Shown here: one piece after another, positions 9,270 to 18,230 of the stretch
Numbering within the stretch: position 1 is the first letter of the stretch
Layout: each line of letters opens with the position of its first letter
NCBI GenBank assembly: GCA_021791715.1
Contig: JAJYWB010000017.1
Location: 1 to 64,000 of the forward strand
Source of the DNA: Planctomycetota bacterium
Lineage (GTDB): Bacteria; Planctomycetota; Planctomycetia; Isosphaerales; Isosphaeraceae
Length of the DNA: 64,000 nucleotides
Direction of reading: 5' to 3'
The notes under the pieces: generated by a model
What the model was told of the DNA's origin: nothing
Databases searched by the model: none
What the model saw: only the letters and a program-made list of their open reading frames with translations
Position numbers and translations under genes: made by a program

Positions 9270-10163
9270 AAAGAACCTCGTACCGCCTCGCCGAGTACTC
9301 AAAGGAATCGTACGTCGCGGATCGCCTTGTCTCAAGCGAGTCGACGCGTCGCCGACCGAACCTCGTTTTTATTCGTCTTGATTTCCGGGAGGGAGTAGCG
9401 CCGACCGAGCCTCGTTTGTGAAAATGAATTTGTTGAAAAGTTTTCACACGGCGGTTCTCCATCCAGGAAGATTAACGGCGCCGAATTGTTGATTCCGAGA
9501 AGGCGACTCTTCGATCGAGCCGGCGTTCATCGAAATGATTTTGTTGAAAAAGGGCTTTCACGGCCGCTCGTCTTCGCTGAGCGGCGCGACCAGGCGAATC
9601 CTGTCTCAATCACTCCGGGCTCGGTCCGATCGTCGCGTCGACGTTAAGAGGATCTCAATGATTCGTCTTTTCGCCGTTTCGCTCCCTTCATTCCGAGTGT
9701 GAATTGTCATCATTAATCAATCGGCCGCCGTGACTTTTGTCTTTTGGGACCCGAGAGAGAGCGATTGAACGAGTGCTAATTAAAATAAACATATTAAAAT
9801 AAATAATGTTTCGACCGAAAGCTGCTTCGGATTCGGCGAATCGCGAAATCCAGTGGATCCCAAGATCGCCTCAAGCCAATAAATAGTATTTTGATCTACT
9901 TATAATAGGTACGGAAACGCTTTCGATAGTGTCCATCGGAATTCAAGCGAATGACCCGCAAAGTCTGCTCGGAAGCGGTCGCGCTCCGCGTTCGTCCTTT
10001 TTCGATCGTTTCGATCCGGATCTCCGTAATGATCGATCAACCGTAACCTTCTTTTCGATCCGCTTTGCGTCGACTGTGCGAGCGTGATTTGGTTGTCATC
10101 GATCGATCGAATCCGTTATCCTGGCGTTTATACCTTGTTGAATCGGCTGGAGAAACGTCGCAG
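9270..10163. other. Divergent intergenic region between thiolase operon and kinase gene
   Basis: About 890 bp with no credible gene on either strand. It must contain the promoters of both the leftward catabolic operon and the rightward kinase. The part near 9350-9570 holds two pairs of imperfect direct repeats (described separately); the part near 9770-9920 is visibly AT-rich (runs of AATTAAAATAAAC-type sequence), a plausible promoter zone for the kinase. No tRNA or other structured RNA was recognised. Confidence 0.5.
9351..9570. repeat. Two pairs of imperfect direct repeats upstream of the thiolase operon
   Basis: Pair 1: GCCGACCGA(A/G)CCTCGTTT at 9351-9368 and 9400-9417, one mismatch in 18, 49 bp apart. 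Pair 2: AAATGA(A/T)TTTGTTGAAAA beginning near 9422 and again near 9533, each followed by a TTTCAC(A)CGGC-like end, 111 bp apart. Both pairs lie just upstream of the first gene of the catabolic operon, so they may be binding sites for its regulator; they could also be remnants of a small duplication. Confidence 0.5.
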
Positions 10164-13100
10164 ATGTCCGAAAAGGATCGGATTTCAAGAGATCGCGTGA
10201 TTGCGACCGAAACCGAGTCGTCCGAGACATCGGATCCGCGGCGTTTTCCCACTTTGTCGTCGAATGATTCGGCCCCCATTCGTGAGATCGATCCAACCGC
10301 GAATCGAAGCGATTCGGACGCGCCTTTGGAAAGCGATACGCTCGGCGTCGGATCGATCATCAATGCGACGATCGAGCATCAATCCGATCCATCACGACCT
10401 GGAGTGCTCGAAACCGAGCGAAGGAATGAAACCGAGATCGTTCCCACGCTCGGCGAATGTCGTTATTTCGGCTCGGATCGAAGCGTCGAAGCGGGCGATA
10501 CGATCCCTCCCGATCCGTCTTCCGAATCCGCCCGCGATGAAATTCATCCTGTCGCTCGGCTCGGCGAACTGGATTCGTTCACGCTCAATCCCGCCGAGAA
10601 GATTCGAATTCAGATCGAACACGCCGGTTACGAGATGCTCGGTGAGATCGCGCGCGGCGGAATGGGTGTCGTTTACAAAGGTCGCGACCGCGATCTTGAT
10701 CGCGACCTGGCGATCAAGGTGTTGCGCGACCGTCATCGCGACAAGCCCGAATTATCTCGACGGTTTATTGAAGAAGCTCGGATCGGCGGCAGACTTGAAC
10801 ATCCCGGGGTCGTTCCGGTTCATGAGGTCGGTTATCTCGAAGACAAGCGTCCTTACTTCACGATGAAGCTCGTGAAAGGGCGTACGCTCGCCGAACTGCT
10901 CGGCGAGCGAACGAGTGTCGAAGACGATCTGCCTCGGTTTTTGACGATTTTTGAACAGGTTTGTCAGACACTCGCATATGCGCACGCCAGGGGAGTGATT
11001 CATCGCGATCTCAAGCCCGCGAACATTATGACGGGGGCTTTCGGCGAGGTTCAGGTGATGGACTGGGGCCTCGCCAAAGTGATACGCCGGAGGAACGACT
11101 CGGATTTCGCGCCCCGGAGCGACGATTCGCGAGACGCGTCACAATCGGCGGAAGACGACCCCGAAAACGAGTGCGAGTCGGATTCGGTTCATACGAGATC
11201 GTCGTCGCGATCCTCCGATGAGAGTCCGCTGGAACCGCGCGATTCGCTTTTGGGCGACGCGGTTGAGACCTCAATTGAGAATGAAGACGATCATTCATCA
11301 AGTCGGGTGATGATGACCGATCTTAGACCGTCTCCCGGGGGTATGGTCGATTTATCTCGGCCAGGGACGATTTTGGGTACGCCTTCGTACATGGCGCCGG
11401 AACAAGCTCGGGGCGAGATCGACAAAATGGGCCCGACCGCCGACGTCTTCGGCCTCGGCGCGATTCTTTGTGAGATCCTCACCGGCAAACCTCCTTACAC
11501 GGGCAAGACGGCGTACGACATCATGCGATCGGCGGCGGAGGGACAATTAACGAAAGTTCACGAACGACTCGCGACCCGCCCCGTCGACTCCGAGTTGGCG
11601 GAAATCATGCTGAAGTGTTTGTCGTTTGATCCAGTGAATCGTCCGCGCGACGCGGGCGAGGTCGCGTCGGCGATCGTCTCGTATACGAATCGGGTGAACG
11701 AGAGATTGAAGGCCGCCGAACACGATCGCGTCGAGGCTCGGGCGCGGGCGATCGAGGAGGTGAAACGGCGTCGATTGGCGGTCGGATTGGCGGCGACGGT
11801 GATCGCGGCGACGATCGCAATCGTCGCGGGGCGGCTTTGGGTTGAGCGCCGTCGCACCGAGCGGATCATGAACACAAGAATCGCGGTTTATGAGGTGATC
11901 GCCAACGCGCTCGAGCTCGAGGCGCGGGCGAAGACTTCGGCGGACGATCTCGCGGCTTGGGATCACGCCGCGGTGATCGCCGATCACGCGCGAAGCGTGT
12001 TCGAGGCGGGAGAGGGAGATCCCGATACCCGCGATCGCGTTTGGGATATGATCGCCAGAATCCAGTCGGAACGCGAGGAAGCGCGAAATCGCGTTCGTCG
12101 CGCCAAAAGCGATGAAAAGCTTCAAACCGAAATCGAACGGATCCGATCGAGCAGGGGGGACGATATCAACCCGATCGATCTCGATTCCGAAATGATTCAG
12201 GTTTTCAACACATATGGAATCAACTTCGCCTCGTTCGAGCGTCCCGGCGACGGGGTCGAGTTCGATCGAGCGACCGAAAGTCTGAGCGAACGAATTCGCA
12301 AAATGCCGGAGCATTTTGGTCTCGGGATCTCGGCGGCGCTCGACGATTGGGCGCTCGACCTGAGAACACGCGGCAAACCCGAACATCAGTGGCGTCGGCT
12401 TATTGAACTGGCGCGCCGTTGCGACGGCGATCCGTTTCGCGGACAGATTCGAGCCGCGATGCTTTCCAAGGGTTCCCAAGGCGAAACGCTCGAGCGGATC
12501 GCCGCCGGCGCGCCGCTTGAAACGCTCGATAAACACGGGGGTTATCTGCTCGGCGTGGCGCTTCGCGACGCGGGCTTGCTCGACTCCGCGGTTCGAGTGC
12601 TCGAAGCGATGCAACGACGCCACCCGCGCGATCTCTGGATCAACGCGGCGCTCGGCGAAACGCTCAAACGATTCCAACCGCCGCGCTGGAACGAAGCGAT
12701 TCGGTATGATATGATTGTTCGTTCCATCCGTCCTGAACTCGGTCATCCGCTCGGCAGGGATTTATTGGAACTCGGTTCGCTCGACGCCGCAGAGTCGCTC
12801 TTTCGGGAGCTGACGCGACTCGTTCCGGGCAATTCGGGATATCATAACGGCCTGGGACATACGCTCGTTAGGCTCGGCAAATACGACGACGCGATCGCCG
12901 AATTCCGCGAGGCGCTCCGATTCGTTCCCAATTCCTGGGATGTTCATAAAAACTTGGCGATCGCGTATTTGGAATCGGAAAAACTCGATCTCGCATTGGC
13001 GGAGACGCGAATCGCGATCGAATTGAACCCAAAAGTCGCCCCGGCGCTCTTCGAATGCGCCGCAGGGTTGCGGAAGAAGGGAAAGATCGAGCCCGCGATC

Positions 13101-14237
13101 GTCGAGTTGAGCGAACTCGTTCGTTTAACTCCGGACGACCCCGACGGCTGGAACGTATTGGGGCTTTTCTTAATCGATGAAAAACGATATGATCAAGCGA
13201 TCGAATTTTATCGCCGCGGAATCGCTCGATATCCCAAGCGATTTCACCTCGGGTTGGGGATCGCATTAAGGAATCGGGGTGATTTTGAACTTGCATATCG
13301 TGAGATCGACGAAGCGGTGCGGAACGCTCCCCAAAAACCCGATCCCCATCACCATCGGGGGTTAACGTATCTTGATCGCGGGATGCTGGATGAAGCGATC
13401 GCCGAGTTCCGCTTAGCGATCGAGCGCGAACCGACCCAAAAATCGCGGTTCTGGACGCTTTTTCAACTCGGCTCGACGCTGTCGATCCGGGAGGATTACG
13501 CGGGCGCGGCCGGGGCTTTTCGCGAAGCGCTCGCGATCGATCCGAATTCCGCCGAAGCTCGCCGGCTCATCGGCAGAAACCTCGAATATCAAGGTAAATT
13601 TCTAGATGCGTTATATGAATTGAATAAGTCATACGAAGAATTAGTCGTTAAAAAGGGAGATATAATCGTTTCCGCGCCTTCGCGGTCTTGGATTGAAGAT
13701 CTGGAACGATTGATTCGTTTCGAGCCGCGGTTCGAGGCTTGCCTTGCGGGAAAGGATCGCCCCGGCGACCCCCTCGAATCGATGGCTTTCGCCGAACTTT
13801 GCCTTTGGAAAACGAAACGCCCCGCCGCCGCCGCGCGTTTGTATAAAAAAGCGTTTGAACTTTCTCCCGACCTCGCCGACTCGATGGAATCGTCTTATCG
13901 AACATTCGCGGCCCGCGCCGCGGCCGCGGCGGCTTGCGGGCGAGGCGACGACGCGGGAGAAATCGACGAACGAAGCCGCGGCGAGTTCCGAAACCTGGCG
14001 CTCAATTGGCTTGAAGCCGATCTCGCGTATCGCCTTAAGCAAGGATCGGAAAAGTTTAAGCTGGAATACGACCTGACGCTCAAGCTCAATCACCCCGATT
14101 TCGCCCCGTTTCGTACGCCCGAGAAGCTCGCCGCATTGCCCGAAACCGAACGAGCGAGATGGATCGCATTTTGGCGAAATGCCGAACAAGCCTATCGAGA
14201 GACGATCGTGGCGAACCGAAAACAAAAAGCATTTTGA
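10164..14237 (+). CDS. Membrane Ser/Thr protein kinase with C-terminal TPR array
   Basis: A 1357-residue planctomycete-type Ser/Thr kinase. An acidic, Ser-rich N-terminal region of about 150 residues is followed by the kinase domain (about 156-490): glycine loop GEIARGGMGVVYKG, VAIK-type lysine in LAIKVL, catalytic HRDLKPANIM near 280, DWG (D300) in place of DFG, and GTPSYMAPEQ near 405. Between DWG and the APE motif sits an insert of roughly 100 Ser/Asp/Glu-rich residues, far longer than a normal activation loop. One membrane helix lies near 538-556, then about 800 residues with tetratricopeptide-like helical repeats, clearest at about 850-1170, presumably outside the membrane as a sensing or docking arm. 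The ATG at 10164 is preferred over an upstream TTG frame. Substrates are unknown. Confidence 0.88.
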   Translation: MSEKDRISRDRVIATETESSETSDPRRFPTLSSNDSAPIREIDPTANRSDSDAPLESDTLGVGSIINATIEHQSDPSRPGVLETERRNETEIVPTLGECRYFGSDRSVEAGDTIPPDPSSESARDEIHPVARLGELDSFTLNPAEKIRIQIEHAGYEMLGEIARGGMGVVYKGRDRDLDRDLAIKVLRDRHRDKPELSRRFIEEARIGGRLEHPGVVPVHEVGYLEDKRPYFTMKLVKGRTLAELLGERTSVEDDLPRFLTIFEQVCQTLAYAHARGVIHRDLKPANIMTGAFGEVQVMDWGLAKVIRRRNDSDFAPRSDDSRDASQSAEDDPENECESDSVHTRSSSRSSDESPLEPRDSLLGDAVETSIENEDDHSSSRVMMTDLRPSPGGMVDLSRPGTILGTPSYMAPEQARGEIDKMGPTADVFGLGAILCEILTGKPPYTGKTAYDIMRSAAEGQLTKVHERLATRPVDSELAEIMLKCLSFDPVNRPRDAGEVASAIVSYTNRVNERLKAAEHDRVEARARAIEEVKRRRLAVGLAATVIAATIAIVAGRLWVERRRTERIMNTRIAVYEVIANALELEARAKTSADDLAAWDHAAVIADHARSVFEAGEGDPDTRDRVWDMIARIQSEREEARNRVRRAKSDEKLQTEIERIRSSRGDDINPIDLDSEMIQVFNTYGINFASFERPGDGVEFDRATESLSERIRKMPEHFGLGISAALDDWALDLRTRGKPEHQWRRLIELARRCDGDPFRGQIRAAMLSKGSQGETLERIAAGAPLETLDKHGGYLLGVALRDAGLLDSAVRVLEAMQRRHPRDLWINAALGETLKRFQPPRWNEAIRYDMIVRSIRPELGHPLGRDLLELGSLDAAESLFRELTRLVPGNSGYHNGLGHTLVRLGKYDDAIAEFREALRFVPNSWDVHKNLAIAYLESEKLDLALAETRIAIELNPKVAPALFECAAGLRKKGKIEPAIVELSELVRLTPDDPDGWNVLGLFLIDEKRYDQAIEFYRRGIARYPKRFHLGLGIALRNRGDFELAYREIDEAVRNAPQKPDPHHHRGLTYLDRGMLDEAIAEFRLAIEREPTQKSRFWTLFQLGSTLSIREDYAGAAGAFREALAIDPNSAEARRLIGRNLEYQGKFLDALYELNKSYEELVVKKGDIIVSAPSRSWIEDLERLIRFEPRFEACLAGKDRPGDPLESMAFAELCLWKTKRPAAAARLYKKAFELSPDLADSMESSYRTFAARAAAAAACGRGDDAGEIDERSRGEFRNLALNWLEADLAYRLKQGSEKFKLEYDLTLKLNHPDFAPFRTPEKLAALPETERARWIAFWRNAEQAYRETIVANRKQKAF

Positions 14238-15199
14238 TCAGTTATTCATCAATATATTTATTGAACGCAAGTATAATTCAATCATTAGAGCATATAGTAT
14301 AGTGTGTTTGCTTTTGTTTATAGTCGAAAAAGGCGATCACCGGAGCCCGAGAGGCTGTTTGGAAAGAGATCGGTAAATTCGGCGGGATTTGAGGGTGAAT
14401 CCGAAATCGGAAAGGCCGCCGTCTCAAGCTAGGAAAGAAAAACAGTCGTATAAAATTATTGCATATAAAAATAACCTTGGTTTATTGGCGCCGATTCCAA
14501 TCTCATCGAGTCGATATCGCCGTGAGTGATTTTCCGGAGATCCTCCGAGAGGGTTTTCATTCATTACCACGCGGCTTGGAGGCGCGTCTCTAACCAAAAT
14601 AAAGAATCGCGTGAGAAGAGAGGGTTCAAGCGACCGGGGCTGGAGTCGCTCGGCTTTGAGGCTCGTCTCGCTCGACTCGAATTGCGGCGGTCGAGTCGCG
14701 GACGCTCGATTCGATCGGTCCAGGCGAAGAACGCGGCGCGTAAGAGCGAGTCGACGATCGACTTTCGGACGATTTTCGACGAGTCATTCGAGCTTAAGAA
14801 AACGATCGAAAGTCGGATTGACCGATTTTCGACGCGCTGCTACTTTCTCGGCCGCTTGGGGGAAAAAGGGTTTCGCAACCTCCTCCAGGCGAGCACGCTT
14901 CATGAGTCGACTCCCCTCGCGTCCGCCGGCGCATCGGCTTTCTCCGGTTCTCGTCGAGCTTTTCGCCCGTCGAGATTCGTGAGGATCGCCGAAGGGAGGG
15001 ATTCGACGAATGATCGGGTATGGGCGATGTGACGATTCGACTTCTCTGGAATCGCGGCGCGCCCCGACCTTAAACGCGTGATAATCCTCGTATCACGTCC
15101 GGAGACGTTCTCCGGTCGCGAGTTAAGGATCGACTCGCATGAGAATTCCGCGTGGCGAAAACGCTTGAATTCTCGGATCAACCCTGGAAGATCGTGAAT
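14238..15199. other. Long intergenic region ahead of the PEP-CTERM gene
   Basis: About 960 bp. The first 300 bp are AT-rich with no hairpin-plus-T terminator that I can see for the kinase gene. The middle has open frames in several phases (for example 14526-15032) but they are Arg/Ser-rich, have no ribosome binding site and look like GC-driven shadows. The last 125 bp form a structured leader with three hairpins (annotated separately). Confidence 0.45.
15077..15174 (+). promoter_or_regulatory. Structured 5' leader: three consecutive hairpins before the PEP-CTERM gene
   Basis: Hairpin 1: CGTGATA (15077-15083) pairs with TATCACG (15091-15097), 7-nt loop. Hairpin 2: CCGGAGA (15099-15105) pairs with TCTCCGG (15109-15115), 3-nt loop. 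Hairpin 3: GAGAATTC (15141-15148) pairs with GAATTCTC (15167-15174), with an additional inner GCGT/ACGC pairing. All stems are perfect. They precede the ATG at 15200 by 25-120 nt. Hairpins 1 and 2 could equally be double-stranded operator sites. I do not recognise a known riboswitch class. Confidence 0.5.
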
Positions 15200-15985
15200 A
15201 TGAAGAAGCTCACTTACGCATTCGCCCTCATGGCGGGGCTGGCCTGCCTCTCGGCCGCCCCCTCATCCGCGCTTGCCGGGTCGCTGATCCAGACTTTGGA
15301 CACCCCGGAGTTGTCGTCGTCACAGTTCAGCAGCCTCTTTCAGCCGATCGCCGCCGCGCCCGTGTTGCAATCGCCGTTTCAATTCTACGGCGCTCCCGTT
15401 TCGGGAGACGTCTGGTCGCAGGTCTTTCAAGGAACAGGCGCCGCCGCGGGGCTTTACGCCTACGCGTACGCGGTCAGCGTTAATAACGTCTCGAACAATT
15501 CGGGTGAGCCTGTTCACGTCGACAGCCTGTCTTGGCAATTCAACGGCACGCCGACGGTGACGAACTTCGCGGGATCGCCCGCAGCCGCATATATCGTCAA
15601 CGGCCCCGTCGGCGGAATCAATCCGTCGGCGAATTCATCAGGCGTTCAATTGCAAACGCCAAGCAGCCTTTCTTGGGCGCCGGGATCGGCCGTCGGCACG
15701 ATTCGAGCCGATTATGTGAATCCCTCGACCCAAACGCCGCCGCTCGGCGCGGGAAGCAACAGCGCGACCTTCGTGCTGATCACCAATCAGCCCTATTCGC
15801 AGCAGTTCGTCAACCTCCAAAGCTCGAATCCACAGATCGGTTCGCTCACACCCGTTTACGCCGCGACGGGGGGCCAGATTTACCCCGTCCCCGTTCCCGA
15901 GCCCGCGACGCTGCTCGCGTGGACCGGAGTGATCGGCGCCGCGGCGCTCGCTCGCCGCTTCCGCGGGCGACGCAACATGATCTGA
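15200..15985 (+). CDS. PEP-CTERM sorting domain-containing protein
   Basis: A 261-residue secreted protein. A signal peptide (MKKLTYAFALMAGLACLSA, then an ALAG cleavage site) is followed by a low-charge, Ser/Asn/Gly-rich ectodomain of about 200 residues. The end carries PVPEPATLLAWTGVIGAA and a basic tail ARRFRGRR, the exosortase sorting signal. Members of this group are exported and processed at the C-terminus, often as surface or matrix proteins. The ATG at 15200 is chosen because the signal peptide begins there and a GGAAG lies upstream; the earlier in-frame start adds 16 polar residues. A structured leader precedes it and a terminator follows, so it is a single-gene unit. No enzymatic motif was seen. 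Confidence 0.85.
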   Translation: MKKLTYAFALMAGLACLSAAPSSALAGSLIQTLDTPELSSSQFSSLFQPIAAAPVLQSPFQFYGAPVSGDVWSQVFQGTGAAAGLYAYAYAVSVNNVSNNSGEPVHVDSLSWQFNGTPTVTNFAGSPAAAYIVNGPVGGINPSANSSGVQLQTPSSLSWAPGSAVGTIRADYVNPSTQTPPLGAGSNSATFVLITNQPYSQQFVNLQSSNPQIGSLTPVYAATGGQIYPVPVPEPATLLAWTGVIGAAALARRFRGRRNMI

Positions 15986-16100
15986 TCGCGAATCGTCGAA
16001 CGATCGTATCGATCGATCCGAAATTCGGCGGACCGCTCGGATCGGAAACGAATCGTTAACGACCCAAGTTAATTCGCTAAAATATATTTAATTGCGAGCA

Positions 16101-16141
16101 CCCCTCGAGCCGGCGTTCCGGAACGAGGGGTTTCGCGTTTT
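16101..16141 (+). terminator. Rho-independent terminator of the PEP-CTERM gene
   Basis: CCCCTCG at 16101-16107 pairs with CGAGGGG at 16124-16130; an inner GCCGG/CCGG pairing extends the hairpin. The T-rich tail (TTTCGCGTTTT) begins directly after the stem. It is 115 nt past the stop codon of the PEP-CTERM gene. Confidence 0.7.
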
Positions 16142-16204
16142 CGGGGCGAATCGGTATTCTAAGAATCGATAAACAGGAGCCGCCGTACGAGGATCGACCC
16201 GCCG

Positions 16205-17524
16205 ATGTTTTTCCCGCCGATCGCCAAAGTTCGCCGTCGTTTCGATCATCCCGAGGTTTCCGACATCGCCGAAACGGTCCGACGCGCCGTCATTTCGAGC
16301 CGGATCCGCGATCGCGTTCGACCCGGGGGACGAATCGCGGTCACCGTGGGAAGTCGTGGTATCGCCTCGATCGCCTCGATCGCCAAAGCGACCGTCGAGG
16401 CGCTCGCCGAACTCGGCTTTCAACCGTTCCTCGTCGCCGCGATGGGAAGCCACGGCGGAGGAACCAAAGCGGGGCAGCTCGAACTGCTCGCCGAATACGC
16501 AATCACCCAGGAAACGATGAACTGTCCGATTCACGCCGAAATGGACACGATCGAACTGGGAGTCAACTCGTTCGGCTTGCCGATCCATTTTGATAAAAAC
16601 GCCTTCCAGGCCGACGGAATCGTGCTCGTCAATCGCATTAAACCTCATACATCATTTACGGGACGATATGAAAGCGGTCTTTTAAAGATGCTGACGATCG
16701 GCCTGGGCAAGCGCGAGGGCGCCGCGCAGGTTCATAAGCTGGGACTTCCCGGGCTTGTGAAGCTTTTGCCCGAAGTCGGGGCGTTTCTCCTAAAAAAGAC
16801 TCCGGTCGCGCTCGGCTTGGCGATTTTGGAAAACGCGTGGGAGAAGACCGCGGCGATCGTTTCGGTCGAGCCCGAGGAGTTGCTCGATCGTGAGCCCGAA
16901 CTGCTCGATCGGGCGCGCAAGTTGATGCCTGGGCTTCCGTTCGATCAGATCGACGCGTTGATCGTCGGCGAACTCGGCAAGAATTACAGCGGTACGGGGC
17001 TCGATCCCAACGTGATCGGCAGACAGCGCGTCGAAACGATGCCCGATTTGCCTCGCCCCGTCGTCACACGGCTTGCCGTGCTCGATCTTTCGGTTGAAAC
17101 CCGCGGCAACGCGGTCGGAGTGGGGCTCGCCGATTTGACAACCGAACGACTTGTCGCGGCGATCGACCCGACGCCGATGCGGGTGAACAGTTTCACCTCG
17201 AATTTCCTCACGCGAGCCCGAGTCCCGCTCGCTCTGCCGACCGATCGCGACGTCGTCGCCGCTTCCCTAGATACATGCTGGCGAATCGATCCCATGGAGG
17301 CGCGAATGACGTTGATCCCCAACACGCTCGAACTGACGACTTTATGGGTCACACCCGCGCTCGCCGGTGAAGTCGATCGATGCGACGATCTCGATTTCGA
17401 GACCGATTTCGTCCCGATTCCCTTTCATGCCGACGGCACGCTCGATCAAGAATCGCTCTTTCCCGAATCGCTCCGCGGTCGTCGGTCCGGGCGTCTCGCC
17501 CGAATCGCCTACGGACCTATCTAA
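16205..17524 (+). CDS. Lactate racemase (LarA) N-terminal domain-containing protein (DUF2088)
   Basis: A 439-residue protein whose first half matches the DUF2088/LarA N-terminal fold: GGRIAVTVGSRGIAS, a Rossmann-like region with FLVAAMGSHGGGT, and GIVLVNRIKPHTSFTGRYES followed by LLKMLTIGLGKREGA. True LarA is a nickel-pincer-cofactor racemase; here the family-level similarity is seen but I cannot confirm the cofactor lysine and histidines, so lactate racemisation is not claimed. The second half (about 240-439) resembles the C-terminal part of uncharacterised LarA-like proteins. It starts at 16205, about 60 nt after a terminator, and is followed 37 nt later by a HAD phosphatase gene in the same direction, probably one transcript. 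Confidence 0.72.
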   Translation: MFFPPIAKVRRRFDHPEVSDIAETVRRAVISSRIRDRVRPGGRIAVTVGSRGIASIASIAKATVEALAELGFQPFLVAAMGSHGGGTKAGQLELLAEYAITQETMNCPIHAEMDTIELGVNSFGLPIHFDKNAFQADGIVLVNRIKPHTSFTGRYESGLLKMLTIGLGKREGAAQVHKLGLPGLVKLLPEVGAFLLKKTPVALGLAILENAWEKTAAIVSVEPEELLDREPELLDRARKLMPGLPFDQIDALIVGELGKNYSGTGLDPNVIGRQRVETMPDLPRPVVTRLAVLDLSVETRGNAVGVGLADLTTERLVAAIDPTPMRVNSFTSNFLTRARVPLALPTDRDVVAASLDTCWRIDPMEARMTLIPNTLELTTLWVTPALAGEVDRCDDLDFETDFVPIPFHADGTLDQESLFPESLRGRRSGRLARIAYGPI

Positions 17525-17561
17525 CTAGAATGATGTCAAAATAACAAGGAATATTTACGAG

Positions 17562-18230
17562 ATGCAAGTTCAAGAACGTGTTAAGTTCAAGGGGGTCGCG
17601 TTCGATTTAGACGGTTTGATGTTTAACACCGAGGATCTTTATTTTGAGACGGCGCGCGAGGTGATGGCCGAATTCGGCGGCGAGTTCACCCGCGAGATCA
17701 TGCGATCGATCATGGGGCGCAGGGGAGTCGAATCGCTTGAAACGCTAAGACGAATGACCGGGCTCGGGGATTCCGTCGACGGATTCGTCGCCGAGGTTCG
17801 CACGCGGTTTCAGTCGCGTTTGGATGATTATTGTCGTCCGTCGCACGGGCTTAAGGAATTGCTCGATCGGCTTGATTCGTTGGGAGTTCCCCGAGGCGTG
17901 GCGACTTCGTCGAGTCGATCGCACGCCGAACGACTTCTCAAACGACACGAACTTATGAATCGTTTTATGTTTATTTTATCGGCGGAGGACGTTCGACAGG
18001 GGAAGCCCGATCCCGAGATCTATTTAACCGCTTCGAGGCGATTGAACGCCGAGCCTCGAGAGATCGTCGTTCTTGAGGACAGCCCCGCGGGGATCTCGGC
18101 GGCGAAGGCCGCGGGAGCTTACGCGGTCGCCGCTCCGCACGAGCACAGCCCCGCCGAGGGGCTCGCCGCGGCCGATCTGATCGTAAACACGCTCGCAGAC
18201 GATCGTTTGATACTATTATTTCAGAAATGA
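17562..18230 (+). CDS. HAD-superfamily hydrolase, subfamily IA (beta-phosphoglucomutase-like)
   Basis: A 222-residue HAD phosphatase/phosphomutase. Motif I is FDLDGLMFNTE near residue 14-24, with the nucleophile and acid/base aspartates; motif II is the Thr/Ser in VATSSSRSH; the motif III lysine is in RQGKPDPEIY; motif IV is VLEDSPAGISAAKAAG. The helical cap between motifs I and II has the size of the subfamily IA class 1. Such enzymes dephosphorylate or isomerise small sugar phosphates; the exact substrate cannot be read from the sequence. It follows the LarA-domain gene by 37 nt with an AAGGA about 14 nt before its ATG. Confidence 0.88.
   Translation: MQVQERVKFKGVAFDLDGLMFNTEDLYFETAREVMAEFGGEFTREIMRSIMGRRGVESLETLRRMTGLGDSVDGFVAEVRTRFQSRLDDYCRPSHGLKELLDRLDSLGVPRGVATSSSRSHAERLLKRHELMNRFMFILSAEDVRQGKPDPEIYLTASRRLNAEPREIVVLEDSPAGISAAKAAGAYAVAAPHEHSPAEGLAAADLIVNTLADDRLILLFQK

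Noticed and set aside
14526-15032. Open frame of 168 codons ahead of the PEP-CTERM gene
   Set aside because: Arg/Ser-rich, no ribosome binding site, no hydrophobic pattern, and overlapping frames are equally open; typical of GC-rich non-coding DNA here.
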